The position numbers and the translations under genes are program-made. From positions 1,798,001-1,862,000 of the forward strand of contig OX421494.1 of assembly GCA_949126835.1 (NCBI GenBank): a DNA stretch of 64,000 nt. The letters run 5' to 3'. Origin of the DNA: Anisus vortex. Its lineage: Eukaryota; Mollusca; Gastropoda; Planorbidae. This document shows, in pieces, positions 12,901 through 27,900 of the stretch. The notes beneath the pieces are model-generated. The model saw only the letters and a list, made by a program, of their open reading frames with translations. It did not search any database and had not been told where the DNA came from. How positions within the stretch are numbered: the first letter of the stretch is position 1; each line of letters starts with the position of its first letter.

Positions 12901-15900
12901 AAAGGTCGTCGTTTCTTATTCGAACACCAGTTTAATTTGTCAGTGATAGGAATTGCTCCTTTGTACATAGTTAGACCCCATTTCTCTAAGTGGCAATGTG
13001 AGTCGATGTCACTCTCTTAGGGCTCGGAGAACGAACTCTGTTGTATTACGTATCACTGACACGTGATCGTTATAGTTCAAGGATGACCGTCCCCATCCTC
13101 TCAAAACTCCTACAAGGCCCGGCAGTCAAATAGCACGCTGCTCGACCCTTGCAGTTTCTACACCGCGAAACGAGGTGGGGGGCCTAAAGCCTACTAAAGT
13201 AAGCCCCTATCGGACAATGTTTGTATACAGTTAAGTAGTCTACTGATTGGTTTAGGTTTCTTTATTGTTTTTATATGCCCTTACATTGATAGTATGGAGG
13301 GGGGGGGGGGGTAACAACAGCCAACAAACTGCCAATTACCTTGTGACTACTTATTGCTACCAGCAAGACATGAAGTTGAGTAATAAAGTAAAAGAAAAAC
13401 TTTTCTTATCGTCACACGCCACTACTCAAATATACACTCGACCGACAGACATCTTGGTCTATTTATTGAGCAGCGCTCGCCCGTGACTCGTGGAAGGCCT
13501 TATCGCTCGAGTGTCACGCCGAGTTTTATGGCAGCCCGTTGTGACATGAAGCGTGCAGTTGTATGGCAGCCCGTTCTCACTCTACGTTTATATTCAAATT
13601 CAAATATCTTATAAAATATATGAACTGAACGAATGGCTTTATAAGAAACTAATACAATGAAAAGTTTTTCTCAAGCGTATTTTTATATCTTATTATAGTC
13701 TGGAGAAAGTGAAAATTGACACTTAAACTTAAATGAAAAATATGAAAGAAAGAAAAGGTGGATAAGATGAAAGTGGACATAAACATTTTTTTTTTATTAA
13801 CACCATAGAGAGGTGAATATGAAATATTTGAACACTGGCTTAGGCCTACTGTGTGAAGTGTACTAATGAAATAAAGTATGAATTGTATGCCTACTCACAG
13901 ACAACAGCTAACTGTATGGAAACCAATGTTGACATTTGATATGTCAGAAAAGTGTCTCGAGGACTTATTGAAATAAGTAAACTAACTTCTTATAGTGCGC
14001 TTATTAAAATACGAAAAGGTTGTTTTTTTGTGTGTGGTAATGGCCTTCCTCCTCTTTATAACCACGTGACCGTTGGGGTCAGCTAATAGAATTGTCATTT
14101 CATTCGACATAAATATATGTAGATCTATGGCAGACGAAATAGACAGTCTTAACAAAAATGTAATCGAGCAGACGTAAAGTTGAAACCATATATTCCAGAT
14201 CTCTTTTAGCTGACAAAAAAACAGCAAGCATACGGCTGACCTAGCTTTTTACTGAATTATTTGAGCAGACGTCAATCACCGAGCTACATATTATTGTGTT
14301 TTCTTTCCCCCTCTTCTAACTGCCAAACCGAATCAAAACTCGAGAGGTCCAGTTCAAAGAATGGTAAAAAAAAACAAACATCAAAAAGCAACCTGTGATG
14401 AAGGTAATGAAGCTTGTTGGTGGAGTAGCTGGACCTGAAGGTGAAAGAATGGTGGAGTAGCTGGACCTGCAAGTGGAAGAATGGTGGCAAGGCCAGCAGC
14501 CACTGATGGATGGGTGAAAGTTTATTACAACCTAAAAATCAACTCCACGACCGGTGCCCTGGGGCGAGTGGCAATTTTCACCCCTTGCTGAGTTTATTGA
14601 TATTCATAGCGTAGTGACGTAGATTAATGGAGGCCACGAGTAATGAGGCGCTGGCTTCATATCGAAATACACGTAAAAAAACAATTGTTGTTAGGCTGCT
14701 ATTACTTTAGTAAACGCCTTTGATGTTGTTTTTTTTCATTCCAATGCTATGTGATATAGAATCTAGTAATTTGATACTTAGATAATCAATTCAAAAATTA
14801 TTTTGCGAGATTGAAAGATGAAGGCGAGAAGAGTTAAAAAGAATTTAACTTTGATAAGTAAGAAAGAAGAAATAATCGATTGTATATCTCTCTGATTGTG
14901 GATGTATGTTTATTCATTACGGTATGGAAATGAGTGTCTGTGTGTGTGCGTGTGCAATCACATCAACGGGATTTATAGAATATTGCCCGTGGGCAATATT
15001 TGCGCATAAATAAATATATGCAGCCAGCGACCACGTGGCGAATTCATTAAGATGATAGAATAAGGGAGATGATAATAATTCAGTCTCGACTTGTTTTCGT
15101 TGTTCTCCCCTTGACTAATGTATATCTATCTATATTTATATAAGGTTAAATGTTTGTTTCGATTTCAACAATATGAAGACACGTGACTTGCCTTTAAAGG
15201 CTATTTAAGTTTCGCGATTGTTTGGTCCCCACACGTCTAATCAATCGTGTAGTGGTTCAAATCTCCGTTTGGCACCCGGGTAGGCTTGGGTTCGATTCTC
15301 CTTATGGCATTTATTTGTAATGAAAATGTAGGCTAATTGTTACCCCGTGCATCGCCGGGAAATGTCATCATCATCAAACCCTTGACCGTTATGGTCGTTG
15401 AGAGTGGGAGGGAGGCGAATGGACACATCAGCAGTCATCTTTCTCCATATTTTGCCTATCTTGAAATAGCAATTTAGCTAGTTCTCTATTTTACATACAT
15501 CCTCTGAACTCACCTTGAGTGCACAGAATATACACGACTTGTTCATGCAGACGTGACCAGTGAGTCTTCTGTAACTTCTACGAAATACATCCAAGTGCCA
15601 AAATACCTGAAATCAAATAGAAATTAAATAGTGAACAAAAAAAATGTGCATCAGAAAATCAAGAAACAATCACACGTTAGTTTAAACAAAATACAACAAA
15701 TAAAAGATTGTACAATTCTAGGTATCACGTGACTGAATAGAATACAACAAAAAAAAACTAGATTGAATAATGTACAACAAATAGACCCACACCCACCTTC
15801 ACACACACAAACATTAACCAGCTCAAAGTCACGTCTCCAGTATTGTGTGTGTTTTTATGAAAGAAACATGACTCTTTAACGCATGGGGCCACAAGCACAG

Positions 15901-18900
15901 CTACTCACTCCATCAAGGCATTCAATGTCAGGTTCTCTAACATGGCTTTTTAATGTGTGGGGACCTGGTATTATTAAACTGAACGTACATGACTGGCAAA
16001 CCAACACGTAGGCTAAGCGATGACCATTTGTCCTTCTGTAATCTTGCCGAGAACCGTCCAATAGAAGAAGCAATGTTATTGAAAACATATTGTTTTACTT
16101 TTTTTTATTTTACTCTTCTTTTATTTTAAAAACTTTTTTTTTTTTCGTTCAGTTGCTAAGGACGCTCAAAGCAGGCATGCCCATTTTAATAGAACAATAC
16201 ACGTTGCTATGAAGTCAGGCATTCTGCATTCAAATTATTGGTCCGTGAAATAATATTCCAGCCGATGATGATGGGGATACATTTTCAAAGCCAGGGATAT
16301 TTAATGTATACAATGTGTTATTATGTTTTTCATGTCTTGTATTTATATTTCATCAAGGGAAATATTTATTGTCGTTGTCCTAAAGTTCCTATCGAGTCCT
16401 TTAAAATAAAAATAAAGTCATTCTATTGTGTTTATAAAATTGTTTGCGTGCTGGGAGAGCTATTAAAACTCTTAATACAGTGTTTTGTTTACGCAAGCCA
16501 CTGCATATAGCCCCCCCCCCCCTGTCACCACCTCCCACCAACCTCTCCATGCATCTGGTACATTGATCTAGACTTCATCACTCATTTATTGATGTTGCTA
16601 GGCGACTCGATCGACCGCTCGTACAATTAATTATATACAGCATGACATCTAATGGAAGAGCTCGTCGTGCTAAGGGAATGAACTCTGTAAAGACGACCTA
16701 GGGAGGCTACTATTTATAAATTATTTCCGAACGTTAATTTTCGCAACTAAAATGGAATAAAGATACAGACAAAAAGAAATCCCCCAATGTAAGGAGACAG
16801 CACAAAATGTAAGGAGGAAGCACAAAATGAACAAAGACAAACGTTGCTCGAGTCCAAAATATTTTAGACGTTTCGTATTTAATGTAATTAATTCCTCCAT
16901 GTTCTGTATCAACCTACCAACCCAGCAGCCAACCTGTCTACCTGGCAACAAACAAAACGCTCACCCAGACACACGAGACGCCATCGATCAATGCGACACG
17001 AGTGGGAGAAGGAGGGAAGTGGGTGTGTATAGAGGTCAAAGGTGAGAAGCCTTGTAGGGGAAGGCTGAATCTACCCAGGGACGAGAAAGAACAAAGGCGG
17101 GGTGGGGACAAAAGAAGCCCGTCGAGAAAAGCCTCCTTGACCTAAATAGAAAAAAATTACATGTCTGGACAAGGTGTCAGGGGTAGGGGGGAGTGGGGTG
17201 TTTGGCTGCCACAGGTTGGATTAAGATTGTTGATCACAATAATCAAATCTTCAAGTCGACACCCGGGTTATGTGTGAAAGGGGCGGGGGGGGAGAGCAGA
17301 CGTGAAGAAGGAAGAAGTGAAAGATTTTGGTGTCTAGAGTAGAGTCTAGAACAGACGGAGACCCTCAGTCTACAACAAACCAACTTGTTTTTTTCTTTGT
17401 ACAATGGTCCTAATGGAAGAGAATGGCTAACAATTAGTTCATAGTTCATATGTTCACTTGGTTATTGGCGGCAAAAAAGTGCATCAGTCCCTGAGGTCTG
17501 GTTAGTAGATGTATATTTTATAGTACAAGCTGCAGACTAAATTATTTGCGCTGCTTCTAGTCTAAATGTGAGTATTTGTCAGCATGACACAAATTCTGTC
17601 ACAAATTCTGTCTTTCTTGGTTTCATTCCAGTAAATAAAGCCATAACTCACAAACTACAAAAGAAGCGTCCAACATGCGACCCGCGGGTCACAAAGCGGC
17701 CTGCCATATAGGTCTGCCATATCTTTTAGTGTCGCTTCATTCAAACTTCTAAAGTGAATCTAACGGTAATTTATTGAATTCATTGCATTACTGATATAAA
17801 TCAAGTTTCATAATGTGCGGCCCATCGTGAATCAAATTCTTTATGCGGCCCAGTGACGGTCAATGTTACACACATCTGAACTACACTGTTATAGAAATAA
17901 ACCTAATTTCGGAAATAAAAAAATGGTTGAGTTGGTGAATAGCTCAATAAGGAAAAAAAAAGACTTTATTTGTATTTTTATCAAGCGACATCTAATAAAA
18001 AAAAGCAGCCATTCATAGGTCGTGATACACAATTAAAAAAGGCTATTACTGTAAAGACGAATCTAATAGGGCGTTTGCAATCCCGTGACAAAAAGCACGT
18101 GATTTGTGTTTACTTTGAGTAATGGTGTACAATTAAATATGGCCGCTGTATTAATAAAGTTTCATATAGGCTCGAGCTTTTTTTAAATCATGTGTTGTGT
18201 TTTAAGTCTTATTAAGATTTAAGCTGTATTATGTATGTTAAATAAAATAGGCTATTTTATTATTATCATAGACATAGATCATAGACGATGTGAGCCTAAT
18301 AGTGACTTGACTAGATAGCCTATTCACCAACAATATCACTTGACATCGTAGCCTAACCTACGAAACATTAAAAGTGTAGGCCTATAAAGTGAAATTGAAA
18401 GTGTAAATAGGTCTAGCCGGCCCTAGCCTAATCACATTAATCAATTAATCTACAGTACTACTATTTACCTCCTTATTTTTGAGTAGGATAGCCAATATTC
18501 AGATGTGAATTTTGCATGATAAAGAAGTACTTTACTTTCACCACGTTACGTTTGTACCTCAAGTGGGTTCTATATTTACACAAATACGTCACTAAATTTA
18601 CACAAAAAAACTTAAGCTCCGCCTACTGAGAACGCTCTATTGGCTAGTCTATGTTCCAATGAAAACTATAACGTTATTTTACTGACAACTTAAAGTCAGT
18701 TTGTTTTGGTTGTTTATTTATAAATGCGCAACACAGTAACGTACTTAAAAAACCTTATTTCACGACCCTTCTCTTTCAAGCAGTGTGTTTATTCAACCAA
18801 TCATTGCACTGTTCGGTACATTCAAACAACTTTATTTAAACCTGCAAGTCTATTAAGCCGATAACGTCGGGTCAGGACACTATAATCTTATTCCCGCATA

Positions 18901-21900
18901 TGTTTTTACAAATACTTGGATCACTTGGGTTTAAACACATACTAAGTAAATTTACACGAGGCCCAACGTAAATAAACAATACATGGAGACTACACACAGA
19001 CTTGGAAAACTGAAAAACGAGTCGCGTCACAGTGTTGATATAGGCCTAAAGGGAGTTCACTTCATTTTATTTTTAAATAATGTTTATTTAATGCTCCTTA
19101 TCTTCTCCTTTATAAAATCAATTTAGAAAAAAACTTGCCAAACACATTTCCCGAATTGTAAACCTTACAATCAATCATAGAATCGATCTAATGTATTTCC
19201 GGATTCAGACAATCTCGTCTGCTTGACAAAATACACTATTCTATTGTTTTGAACAACCAACCATTAAAAAAAAAATGCAAACAAATTGTGAAACAATTCG
19301 ACCATTAATTGTCGTTGGACGCCACATTTTAAAACTTAAGGCATCTCCACATTGCTTTGGGCCTACTTCAATTCATTGACTATCTATCTAGCCGCCAAGT
19401 AAAAAATAAGTTGATTCTCTGCAGCTTGACTACAAAATGCTTTATTTTGCTTTTCTTGTTCTATCTAGCCGCCAAGTAAAAAATAAGTTGATTCTCTGCA
19501 GCTTGACTACAAAATGCTTTATTTTGCTTTTCTTGTTCTATCTAGCCGCCAAGTAAAAAATAAGTTGATTCTCTGCAGCTTGACTACAAAATGCTTTATT
19601 TTGCTTTTCTTGTTCTATCTAGCCGCCAAGTAAAAAATAAGTTGATTCTCTGCAGCTTGACTACAAAATGCTTTATTTTGCTTTTCTTGTTCTACGTCTA
19701 TTTCTGACTTTTGTTCATTGTGTTGGGGGCAGACAACTTTACAGAAATACTAAGCAAAATAATGGATGAAAGGCCTTTGTTCGGTGACATCTCCTAAGGT
19801 CATGTGATTACTGAAAATGGTCTGATGGGAACTGTAAATTTTACATACCAAGTCTACAGACCAAGACTTGCTGACAAGAATGTAGATGAAGAATTTAAAG
19901 GATTTTTTTCTCACACGCCTAATTTCAATAGACGAGTTTGTTCGAGATGTCAAATAGACGAATATTGAAAAAGATGCAGCGCAACATAAATTTTTGTTTA
20001 ATATAGGCCTGTACTGTGTTTGTGTAGATGAATGGAGGGAAGATCCCTACTATTAACATCTTCTGTCAATTGAAGAGTTCACACTCTAATGACAAGTAAT
20101 CATGTTAGGACTTTTGTATAGTATCGCCCATAGCTATTCTGGGGAAAGATTTAGTTAGGCTTAATGCAAGGACTATGAATTTGTGTCAGGGGAGTTTCCC
20201 TCCAGACCCCGACATAAATAAATTCCAGCTACTCTATGAAACATCTTGATTTAATCCGTTAGTGTAATCTACGATCAAGTGGAGAACGAGTGTATGTGTG
20301 GCGGAGGGGGAGATGAATGTATACATTAAATGTAAACTTGTAGTGCTATAAAAAAAAAAGTCTTAAAGACTGTAATAAGACACTACAGTCTGGCAGTTTT
20401 ATTGCACTCCCATTTAGATGACGTAAGACTATCATAAAATCTGTTCAATAAAGTCACACCATAACTAATCTATTCCAACACAACCAGTAGCTGCAAATGT
20501 CTTCTGTTTCGCCGACAGATTAATAGAAGCTAGATTTAGTATATCTTTGTCAGGACACTTTTTTACGACTTTAGAAACCAGACTTTCGTTATCCCTGCAT
20601 CGAGTCAAACAATTGTATACTCTCAAAGCCAAAGTAGATATCTTGGGGTAGGTAATGACGTCATTTTATATAAATAATCTTCAACTAACTGCTCTTTACA
20701 ACCAAAGAAGAAACAGCAATCATTTACATATCAGAAACTAGCTAAATTGCCCGGCGTTCCCCGGGAAAAATAAAACAGGCCAGTCTAAGCTACAGATAAA
20801 AATTGGATCATCTACAATGAACAGAAAGCTAGACCTATAAATCGAATCATTGAAGATTTTTTATTTACTGAAGACATTAACATTTAGGAACGTAATTTCA
20901 AATGAATATTGTAATCGGGTTCAAAATAGGCCAGTCTTTTAATTTAACAAAAAGCTGAAAAGCGAATTTGTCCGGTGTTGCCCGTGGATTAACAATGTTT
21001 CTTTTTCAAAGCTAGCGAGGACACATGTGCTCAATAAAATTGCAAGGGTAAAATATATAGGCAATAAGGTCACGTGTTTTTAAATACACCAATTGGATTG
21101 GTTAAACACACACAGAGACCTTTATACTTTATATACAGAGAGAGATTGGTAAATTATTTCTTTATTATGACAAACTTAGGACATTGTAGGCCCTATTATG
21201 AATCGATATTATGTTTGTAATGGACCTCAATTATTGTTTGCATGAGAAATGTTTCTTGGTCGACAGCAGATCCCTTATATAGTGTCTCTACAGAAAACAA
21301 AACTACAAAGTCCAGAGTCCAGTGTATTGTTGGACATTTTCATACAAAAACACAAGGGCTCAGTGGCAACTCTTCTAGAACAGAAACCTGAAACTGAGCG
21401 GGTGAACTTTGATACGCTGAAATTAAAACAGTTCAACAACAAAACAAGAAAATGGTAGGGAAGGGGGTGGGGGGCTCAAGGATGAGGGTGTAAAATTACC
21501 CTGTTGGGCGTCCGCAATGGGGGAGGGGGGTGCAGTAGGATACTGCTATTTTACTTTTTTTATTGGTCTTGTTTAAAAAATTCTCTTAAAAAATGTTATC
21601 TATGTATATAACCCCACCCAACCCTTTTTTTTAAAGCTAAAACAACAAACGCAGAGGTATAGACACTTAATACTACAAACACACACACGTAATACTACAA
21701 ACGTACTGTAAGTGTCACATACAAACACACACACTGTCCCGCCAACCTAACGCTGAACGTAACCTAGATATCACTCTTGGGACCGAGGGTTCTCACCGTG
21801 TATGTTCCTACAGGGACTGTCCGTGAAACTGTTTTTGTTATTTGGCATCATCTATCATCTACTAAACGGCGATACTCGTAATATAAAGGTGAACTGCCTA

Positions 21901-24900
21901 GTAATGATACGATAGTTATAGGGACTAAATATTGATACTAAGACAACAAAAGACATATAATATATTATGTTATTATCTCATTTTATATATAACAGACGCT
22001 CCTTCTATAAAGAAGATTATTGTCTCCTATTCACATATTATTAATGTGAATAAGTTATATAAAAACACTATTTACCCAAGTTTTAAAATCATCTAAATTC
22101 ATTAAACTTTTTTAATTAAAAACTCAATTAATTACAATAAATGATACAAATATTGAATAAAATGCTAATATTTGTGTAAACTGTATATATTTTATCTTAT
22201 GAATAAGTTTGATATCAAGCAAGAATCATTTTATAAAGACGGAGCGCGGCATATGTTTTTTTGACCGGGTCAAATTTATGTTTTGTGGGCCACTAGGTTA
22301 CTGTTGTTTCCATTTTTTAACACAAATATTTGATATAATTGTTGGGGTCCAACATGAGAATTAAATAGAACAGGGCGCCCAAAGTTCCTCTATTCTGTCT
22401 AAGCCCCTGTCTTTATGGTCGTGTTATACTTTCTGTAAAATGTAACAGGTTTTGTTCGTCATTGTAGAACGGATTGAGAATCATTGTTTGTACAATGTCT
22501 CGTGCAGCGAAGGGGGGAAATAACTGGATTGACAAAACGTAGTATGGACCAATATTGTTCAGCCTGGCTTGTTCTATTCAACAAGTCCGGACTATTTCGG
22601 ATCTACACCTTACACCCCCCCTCCCCTCCTCCACTCCCTACTTTTCTATTTTCAAATGGCTTTTAGCCTCTTGGTCTATAGTTGCGATACACACACACAC
22701 AGACACACTTGTTGATGCGAAGGAACACACAAACACACGCACACACATATAGGCGCTTTTGTGAAGAAGGTGAACAGTTTAAAATGTAAATTAGGTCCAA
22801 AAGAAAAGAGTTCATGGTGGAAAGAGGGGAGATGTGGGGGGGGGGGGGGAGATTTATGCTCTCGGGGCATTTTGATACCACCCGTGTATGTGGGGGGGGG
22901 GGGTGGCGGTGGGGCGTACGGGGTGCTATATTTCACCGGTAGACAATAGGGGGGCTGTTGATAAGAAAGTGTGGGAATCAAGGTGCACTTCTCTAGTGGA
23001 AGCTTCTCAAACTGTTCTTGACTGTACCAAGTCTGTGCAACTGATTCATGGTACTTAGAGTTTACAAGGAAACACAGGAGAATTCAACCATTTGTTTAAA
23101 TATATGAAAGTAAAGTTAATAAACTTGTTTGTACTACACGAGCAATATGGCTATAAAGTTACAATACAAGCCAGCATTTGAACACAATATATTGAACTTT
23201 ACCCACACAATGCGCATTGGGGGAAAACCATAGTCTTATCTTATACATTACAGTCACTTCTTCTATTAAGAAGATTATTGCGTCCTACGCTCATCCGTGG
23301 TTTGAGTTTAGTTTTGCATTTTTATTATTGTTTTTAATGATGTTATGTTTCTGGGTTTTCCTGTTTTGTTTAGGCAACCTATTCCATGTCCGGATGCCAC
23401 TCGCGAAGAAAGAGTGCATTCATATACATGTGTTTGTCACATAGATATAATCCCATGTGTACACTCCTCTCTATGTGCCATTATGTACACTTTGAGAACC
23501 ACCTTAAAGTCTCTCTCCACAGCTTTCTTCCAATCTCTCAGCTGTACAAAAGGTGTATCCAGGTATATCTACTAAATCTTCTTACATGGCGCTTGTGTTT
23601 TATCCCAGGGGTTGAATTAGCGAACTTGCAAAACAGGTCGCCTGAACAATAGACAAAACATTGCACACGTACATTTAGCTCTTACCCCCGGCTGCAGGAA
23701 TTTTCCCAGGCTATAAAGCTTTACAAAACAGAATAAGTAAATACAGAATATAAACTCTACACTCTACATGTCTTCAACAAATGGAGCCTTTCAGCATTTA
23801 CAGTTTAATTGACTTCTATTGAAGTACTTAGGTTGTTGTAGAGAATAGACAACGTGTAGATAGGACAAATTATATGATGTATCAATAGCCTTTAGTTCTA
23901 TATTGAAACGAAATTATATGATGTACCAAGAGCCTTTAGTTCTTCCAATGACCCAGTAGATAGGCTGTTTTGTATTTTTTCCCACGCAAGTTATGCACAA
24001 AAAGCTATTTATGCCAACGCATACTTCTTTTTTATTATTCATTATTACAAACACATATAAAAAAAAAAGTGGCATGGTTGTATAACATATATATAGGGCC
24101 TAACTAACACATCGTTAATGTTCGAATACTTAAATAGGAATGTCAAAACACAATATAGATATATATGCAAGTGACTGTTCCATGTTGTTCCCATGCACTC
24201 TTTTGTTTCTAGGTTATGTTATCAACATATTTCTAGTGTCTGGCTTGAGAAGTAGTCTCCCTTGTGCTCTTATTATACTCTTATAACAAAATCGAGGTAC
24301 AGATAGGACATGTTTATAGAGTTGTGGGTGTGTAGAATCCAAGGGCAGATAATGAATACAAACACAAGGACAGTGGTTATCTATATATTGAGGGGGCCCG
24401 TCCAGGATTTTATCAACCGCATGTGACCAGCCTTTTCATATTTTTGTTTATTCAAATGTTTTTAGTCTGACGATTATTTTTAAGAAAACTGGTGAAAACA
24501 AAAAAGAAATCCGGTTGAACTTCCAACAGTTGTATTAAGACTAAATTTATTAGTCACTCATGTTTTGTTTCCTGCACCTCCACCTCCCCCCGCCCCCACC
24601 CCCCACCTTTTCCTGACCTTGCCTTTTTCCCCACTCAAAGGGAGTAGTATGATAAATTATTGCAGTTAATGAAGATCTGTTAAAAGGGAATAATGGCGGA
24701 CTGAAAGAGCTAAACTACAGAGTTTAAAGTAATTTTGTCTTTAGATGTGCATAATGTGGGAAAAACATAAATAATTTTAAAGAGACGGAAGTCATCAAGT
24801 ACTTGAAACTTGAAAAACATCTTTGAATCTTCTCCTTTAGGCAATAATTATGTCATAAAGTTTGGCACATCAACTGATAACAAGTTCGCAAACTGATAAA

Positions 24901-27900
24901 ACTGCAGCTAGTGATATATTGCTACAGTCTCAATGTGTGTGTCGACCTGGTGATTGTAAAAAGGGATGGGCCAGATAGTTATCTGGGAGAAATGAAACAA
25001 CATAATCTAAAACACACAGTAACACACGTAGGCCAACAGTTCAAAAATAACAAGGCAGTGTGTTAACTACAGTGCTTTAGTTAATTATAGACAATAAATA
25101 TTCATTCTAATGCAGCGTTAGGCTAAAGTTATTTTAATTTCACACTTCTTTAAACTATTTCTTATAATATAAATGATAACAAGTGAACAAAATTGTGAAG
25201 CATGTATTGTGTGTAGGACTGACCGCTCAAATAAGAAAAGATTTGCTTAATACATTACAGACGCTCCTTCTATAAAGAAGATTATTGCATCCTACGCTCA
25301 TCCGTGGTCCGAGTCTAGTCTTGCATTTTTATTAATGTTTTCAATGATGCAAGACAAAATAGCTTCTTAGCCATAATCAATATACATCATGGTTCTCAAT
25401 CTTACTCTTCTTACTTTAAAGATCATTTCTAAAATACCCAAAACAAAAAATGAAATTCGAAAATATAAAACTCTTGTTACTTGAATGATCTGGAAAATAC
25501 ATTTTAAAAAGCTCATACATTAGACATATGCATATATCACTTTTCAAAGAACAAAAGTCCTTCATCTGGTGTTTGCTTCATTAAGTGTCTCTGTTCCAAC
25601 TCAGTTCCAAGTACGGTTGTATGATTGTATCACACCTCACAACATGAAGACAAGAGACACCTTGTTACGTGTAGAGTTATTAAAACCAACAGAAGGTTGA
25701 AAAACAATATGGACAAAAACTGGGTCATGTGGAAGAAAAAACACCAAGGACTTAAAAAAAACTTGAGGTGTGAAAAACTAATATTTGGGGGCATTACTTG
25801 CAGCAGAGTGTAGCAGGACTGGGGAGGGAGGGGGGAAGCTAACAAACAGGTTGAATGACCAGGTGTGTGAGACGTGGAGGGACGAAAGAGGGGCCTTCCT
25901 CAATGAGGGCTAGAGAGGATAGGAGGAGGGATGGAGAGGACTATATGGCAATGGAGTAAAACTTTGTAGTGAAATGAAAGCATGTAGGGATGAGTGAGTG
26001 AAAAGAAGAGATCTTGGTGGAAACTTGGAATGAACAGACAGAGATGTTTTTTGTTTATGAAGAACATTGTAGTCAAGGTCATTTACTCAGTTTTCAACTA
26101 TATCTTTCAACAAAAACACCATTGGTTTCATTCTTTGTTTTCGATGAAATTGTGAGAAATTGTTTCAAGGCACAAAACATTGTTGGATTGAAACGAATAG
26201 TTTATTTTTTATTGTTTCACTTCCTAGAAATCCACATTTTTACTTGAGCCACGCGACTTCTGAATTTTGTTTCGTTAAATCAATATTTTCGTTTTTTTTT
26301 AGTAACAAGAGAAAGTAGTAAGGAAACACACACACACAGGCAGGTGCTGTAGTGACCACTAGTTGACCAAAAAAAAACCATTCCGCCCTAACCCCCATTT
26401 GGGGCGTCCACGCATGCTCAGACTTTGGCGTACCCACGCCGTGACAGGCCATCACGACAAAAAGATTTCACTTTGGCTTGACCCAGATAGCCACAGGTTG
26501 ACCGCCGGTCTAAACGACACGTCAGCTCCGTTAATTGTATTTTGCCTTCCCCCACAATGCTTTTCAAATTAATGGAAATTAGTTTTCAAGGAGCAGGTCC
26601 ATGAGCCTTGACAGCTAGTATCACAAGACAGATCTTGGCAGTTGGAATTTCTACGTCAATTCTGTGTGTATCAATCAGTAGAAATAGTTTCAGTTGTCTC
26701 GTTAAAAACAACACGCTTTGACACTCGAAAGAATCACACAACCCACACACACAAGCACATCACTAAAAATAAAATGATACCCCCTTTCCCTCCCTATTTA
26801 TAATACTGTGTAGAACCTTTTGAGTTGCAAAGCAAACAAAACTGCAAGGGGGATAATATAAATATAAAAAAAAAAACATGTATTAATGCCCCTACTTATG
26901 TGCTTCAAAGAGTATCTGCACTAAATGACGTCATCGAAATCGTGTTCTGGCATTTGAAATTGTAAATCCCCTTGCACACAAGAGAAGGCCGGGTCGCTTT
27001 GCAACAGCGCCTTTGCCTATCCCATGATCCAACCGTCAATATGAAAAAGGAAGTGATCAAATGACAAGCTTTAAGAATAAAGAGAGTTCTAATACTTTTC
27101 TCTCTACACACTGCACTGCATGTATTTAAAATGCAAGGGAGATTTTCTCTGGCGTGTTCAGGAAGTCCCGAAGTGTGTTATGGGGTGGCACCAGACCGTT
27201 GAATATAATGTGTTTTGTCAGTGTATGTATGAATGAATCTCGGTGTGTGTATGTGGTGTTCATATGTCAATCGATATGATTATATTTGCATGCTATCAAT
27301 TAGAATTCGTCTCTCGACGAGTAGAAACCGTAAAGAAGTACATATTTCAGAATGGAATAGTAATAATAGTTAGACAACATGCTTGTATAGTAGAATAACA
27401 GATAGATAGAGAGAATAACAAACTATTTAGTTATAACAATATTAGATTTAAGCCATTTATTATAAATCTATACTTTTGCTTTCAATTTGACTTTTGAGGT
27501 GTGTGTGTTATAAATCCCCACCCCTTTTTCCTTTCTCTGTGTCTTTCATTTCTCTTCCTATCTCTCTATCTCCATGTGGCCCAGCAAATATTGCGTCCCT
27601 CCACTTCCTGTATTACGTGTTTTAAATGGGTGCCCTTCTAAGTCATGGTCCTCCATTCACTAGGTCACGTTATCCCAATCTATCAGACGGGGGGGGGGGG
27701 GGGGGTCTTAAACTGATATTACTTTTACTGGCAGGGGCGGGTATGTAGTGAAAGGGGAATGGGGGGTAAAATAAAACAGAGCTAAAAGCAAGCTATTGTC
27801 TTCCCTTTGATCTGACCGACGGTCACCCACAAAGAAAGATAATAGCCCCCGCGGCCCCACGCGACTGTGGCACGCCGGGATGCATGCCAGCAGTTTTGTG

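Larger units (their letters stand above)
12709..15513. other. Intron 2 of USP54-like gene
   Basis: About 2.8 kb of AT-rich sequence with an 11-12 base G run near 13300, a perfect hairpin ATATTGCCC-GT-GGGCAATAT near 14980, a tRNA-like segment at 15245-15302 and a LINE 3' tail at 15362-15475. No coding sequence was recognised. Confidence 0.75.

Noticed and set aside
14979..14998. Perfect short hairpin ATATTGCCC-GT-GGGCAATAT
   Set aside because: Resembles a Helitron subterminal hairpin but lacks the CTRR end or any shared flank.
17650..17880. GCGGCCC-rich segment whose minus strand reads [16 protein letters not shown]
   Set aside because: Possibly a DNA-transposon relic, but the stretch is too short and broken by stops to assign.
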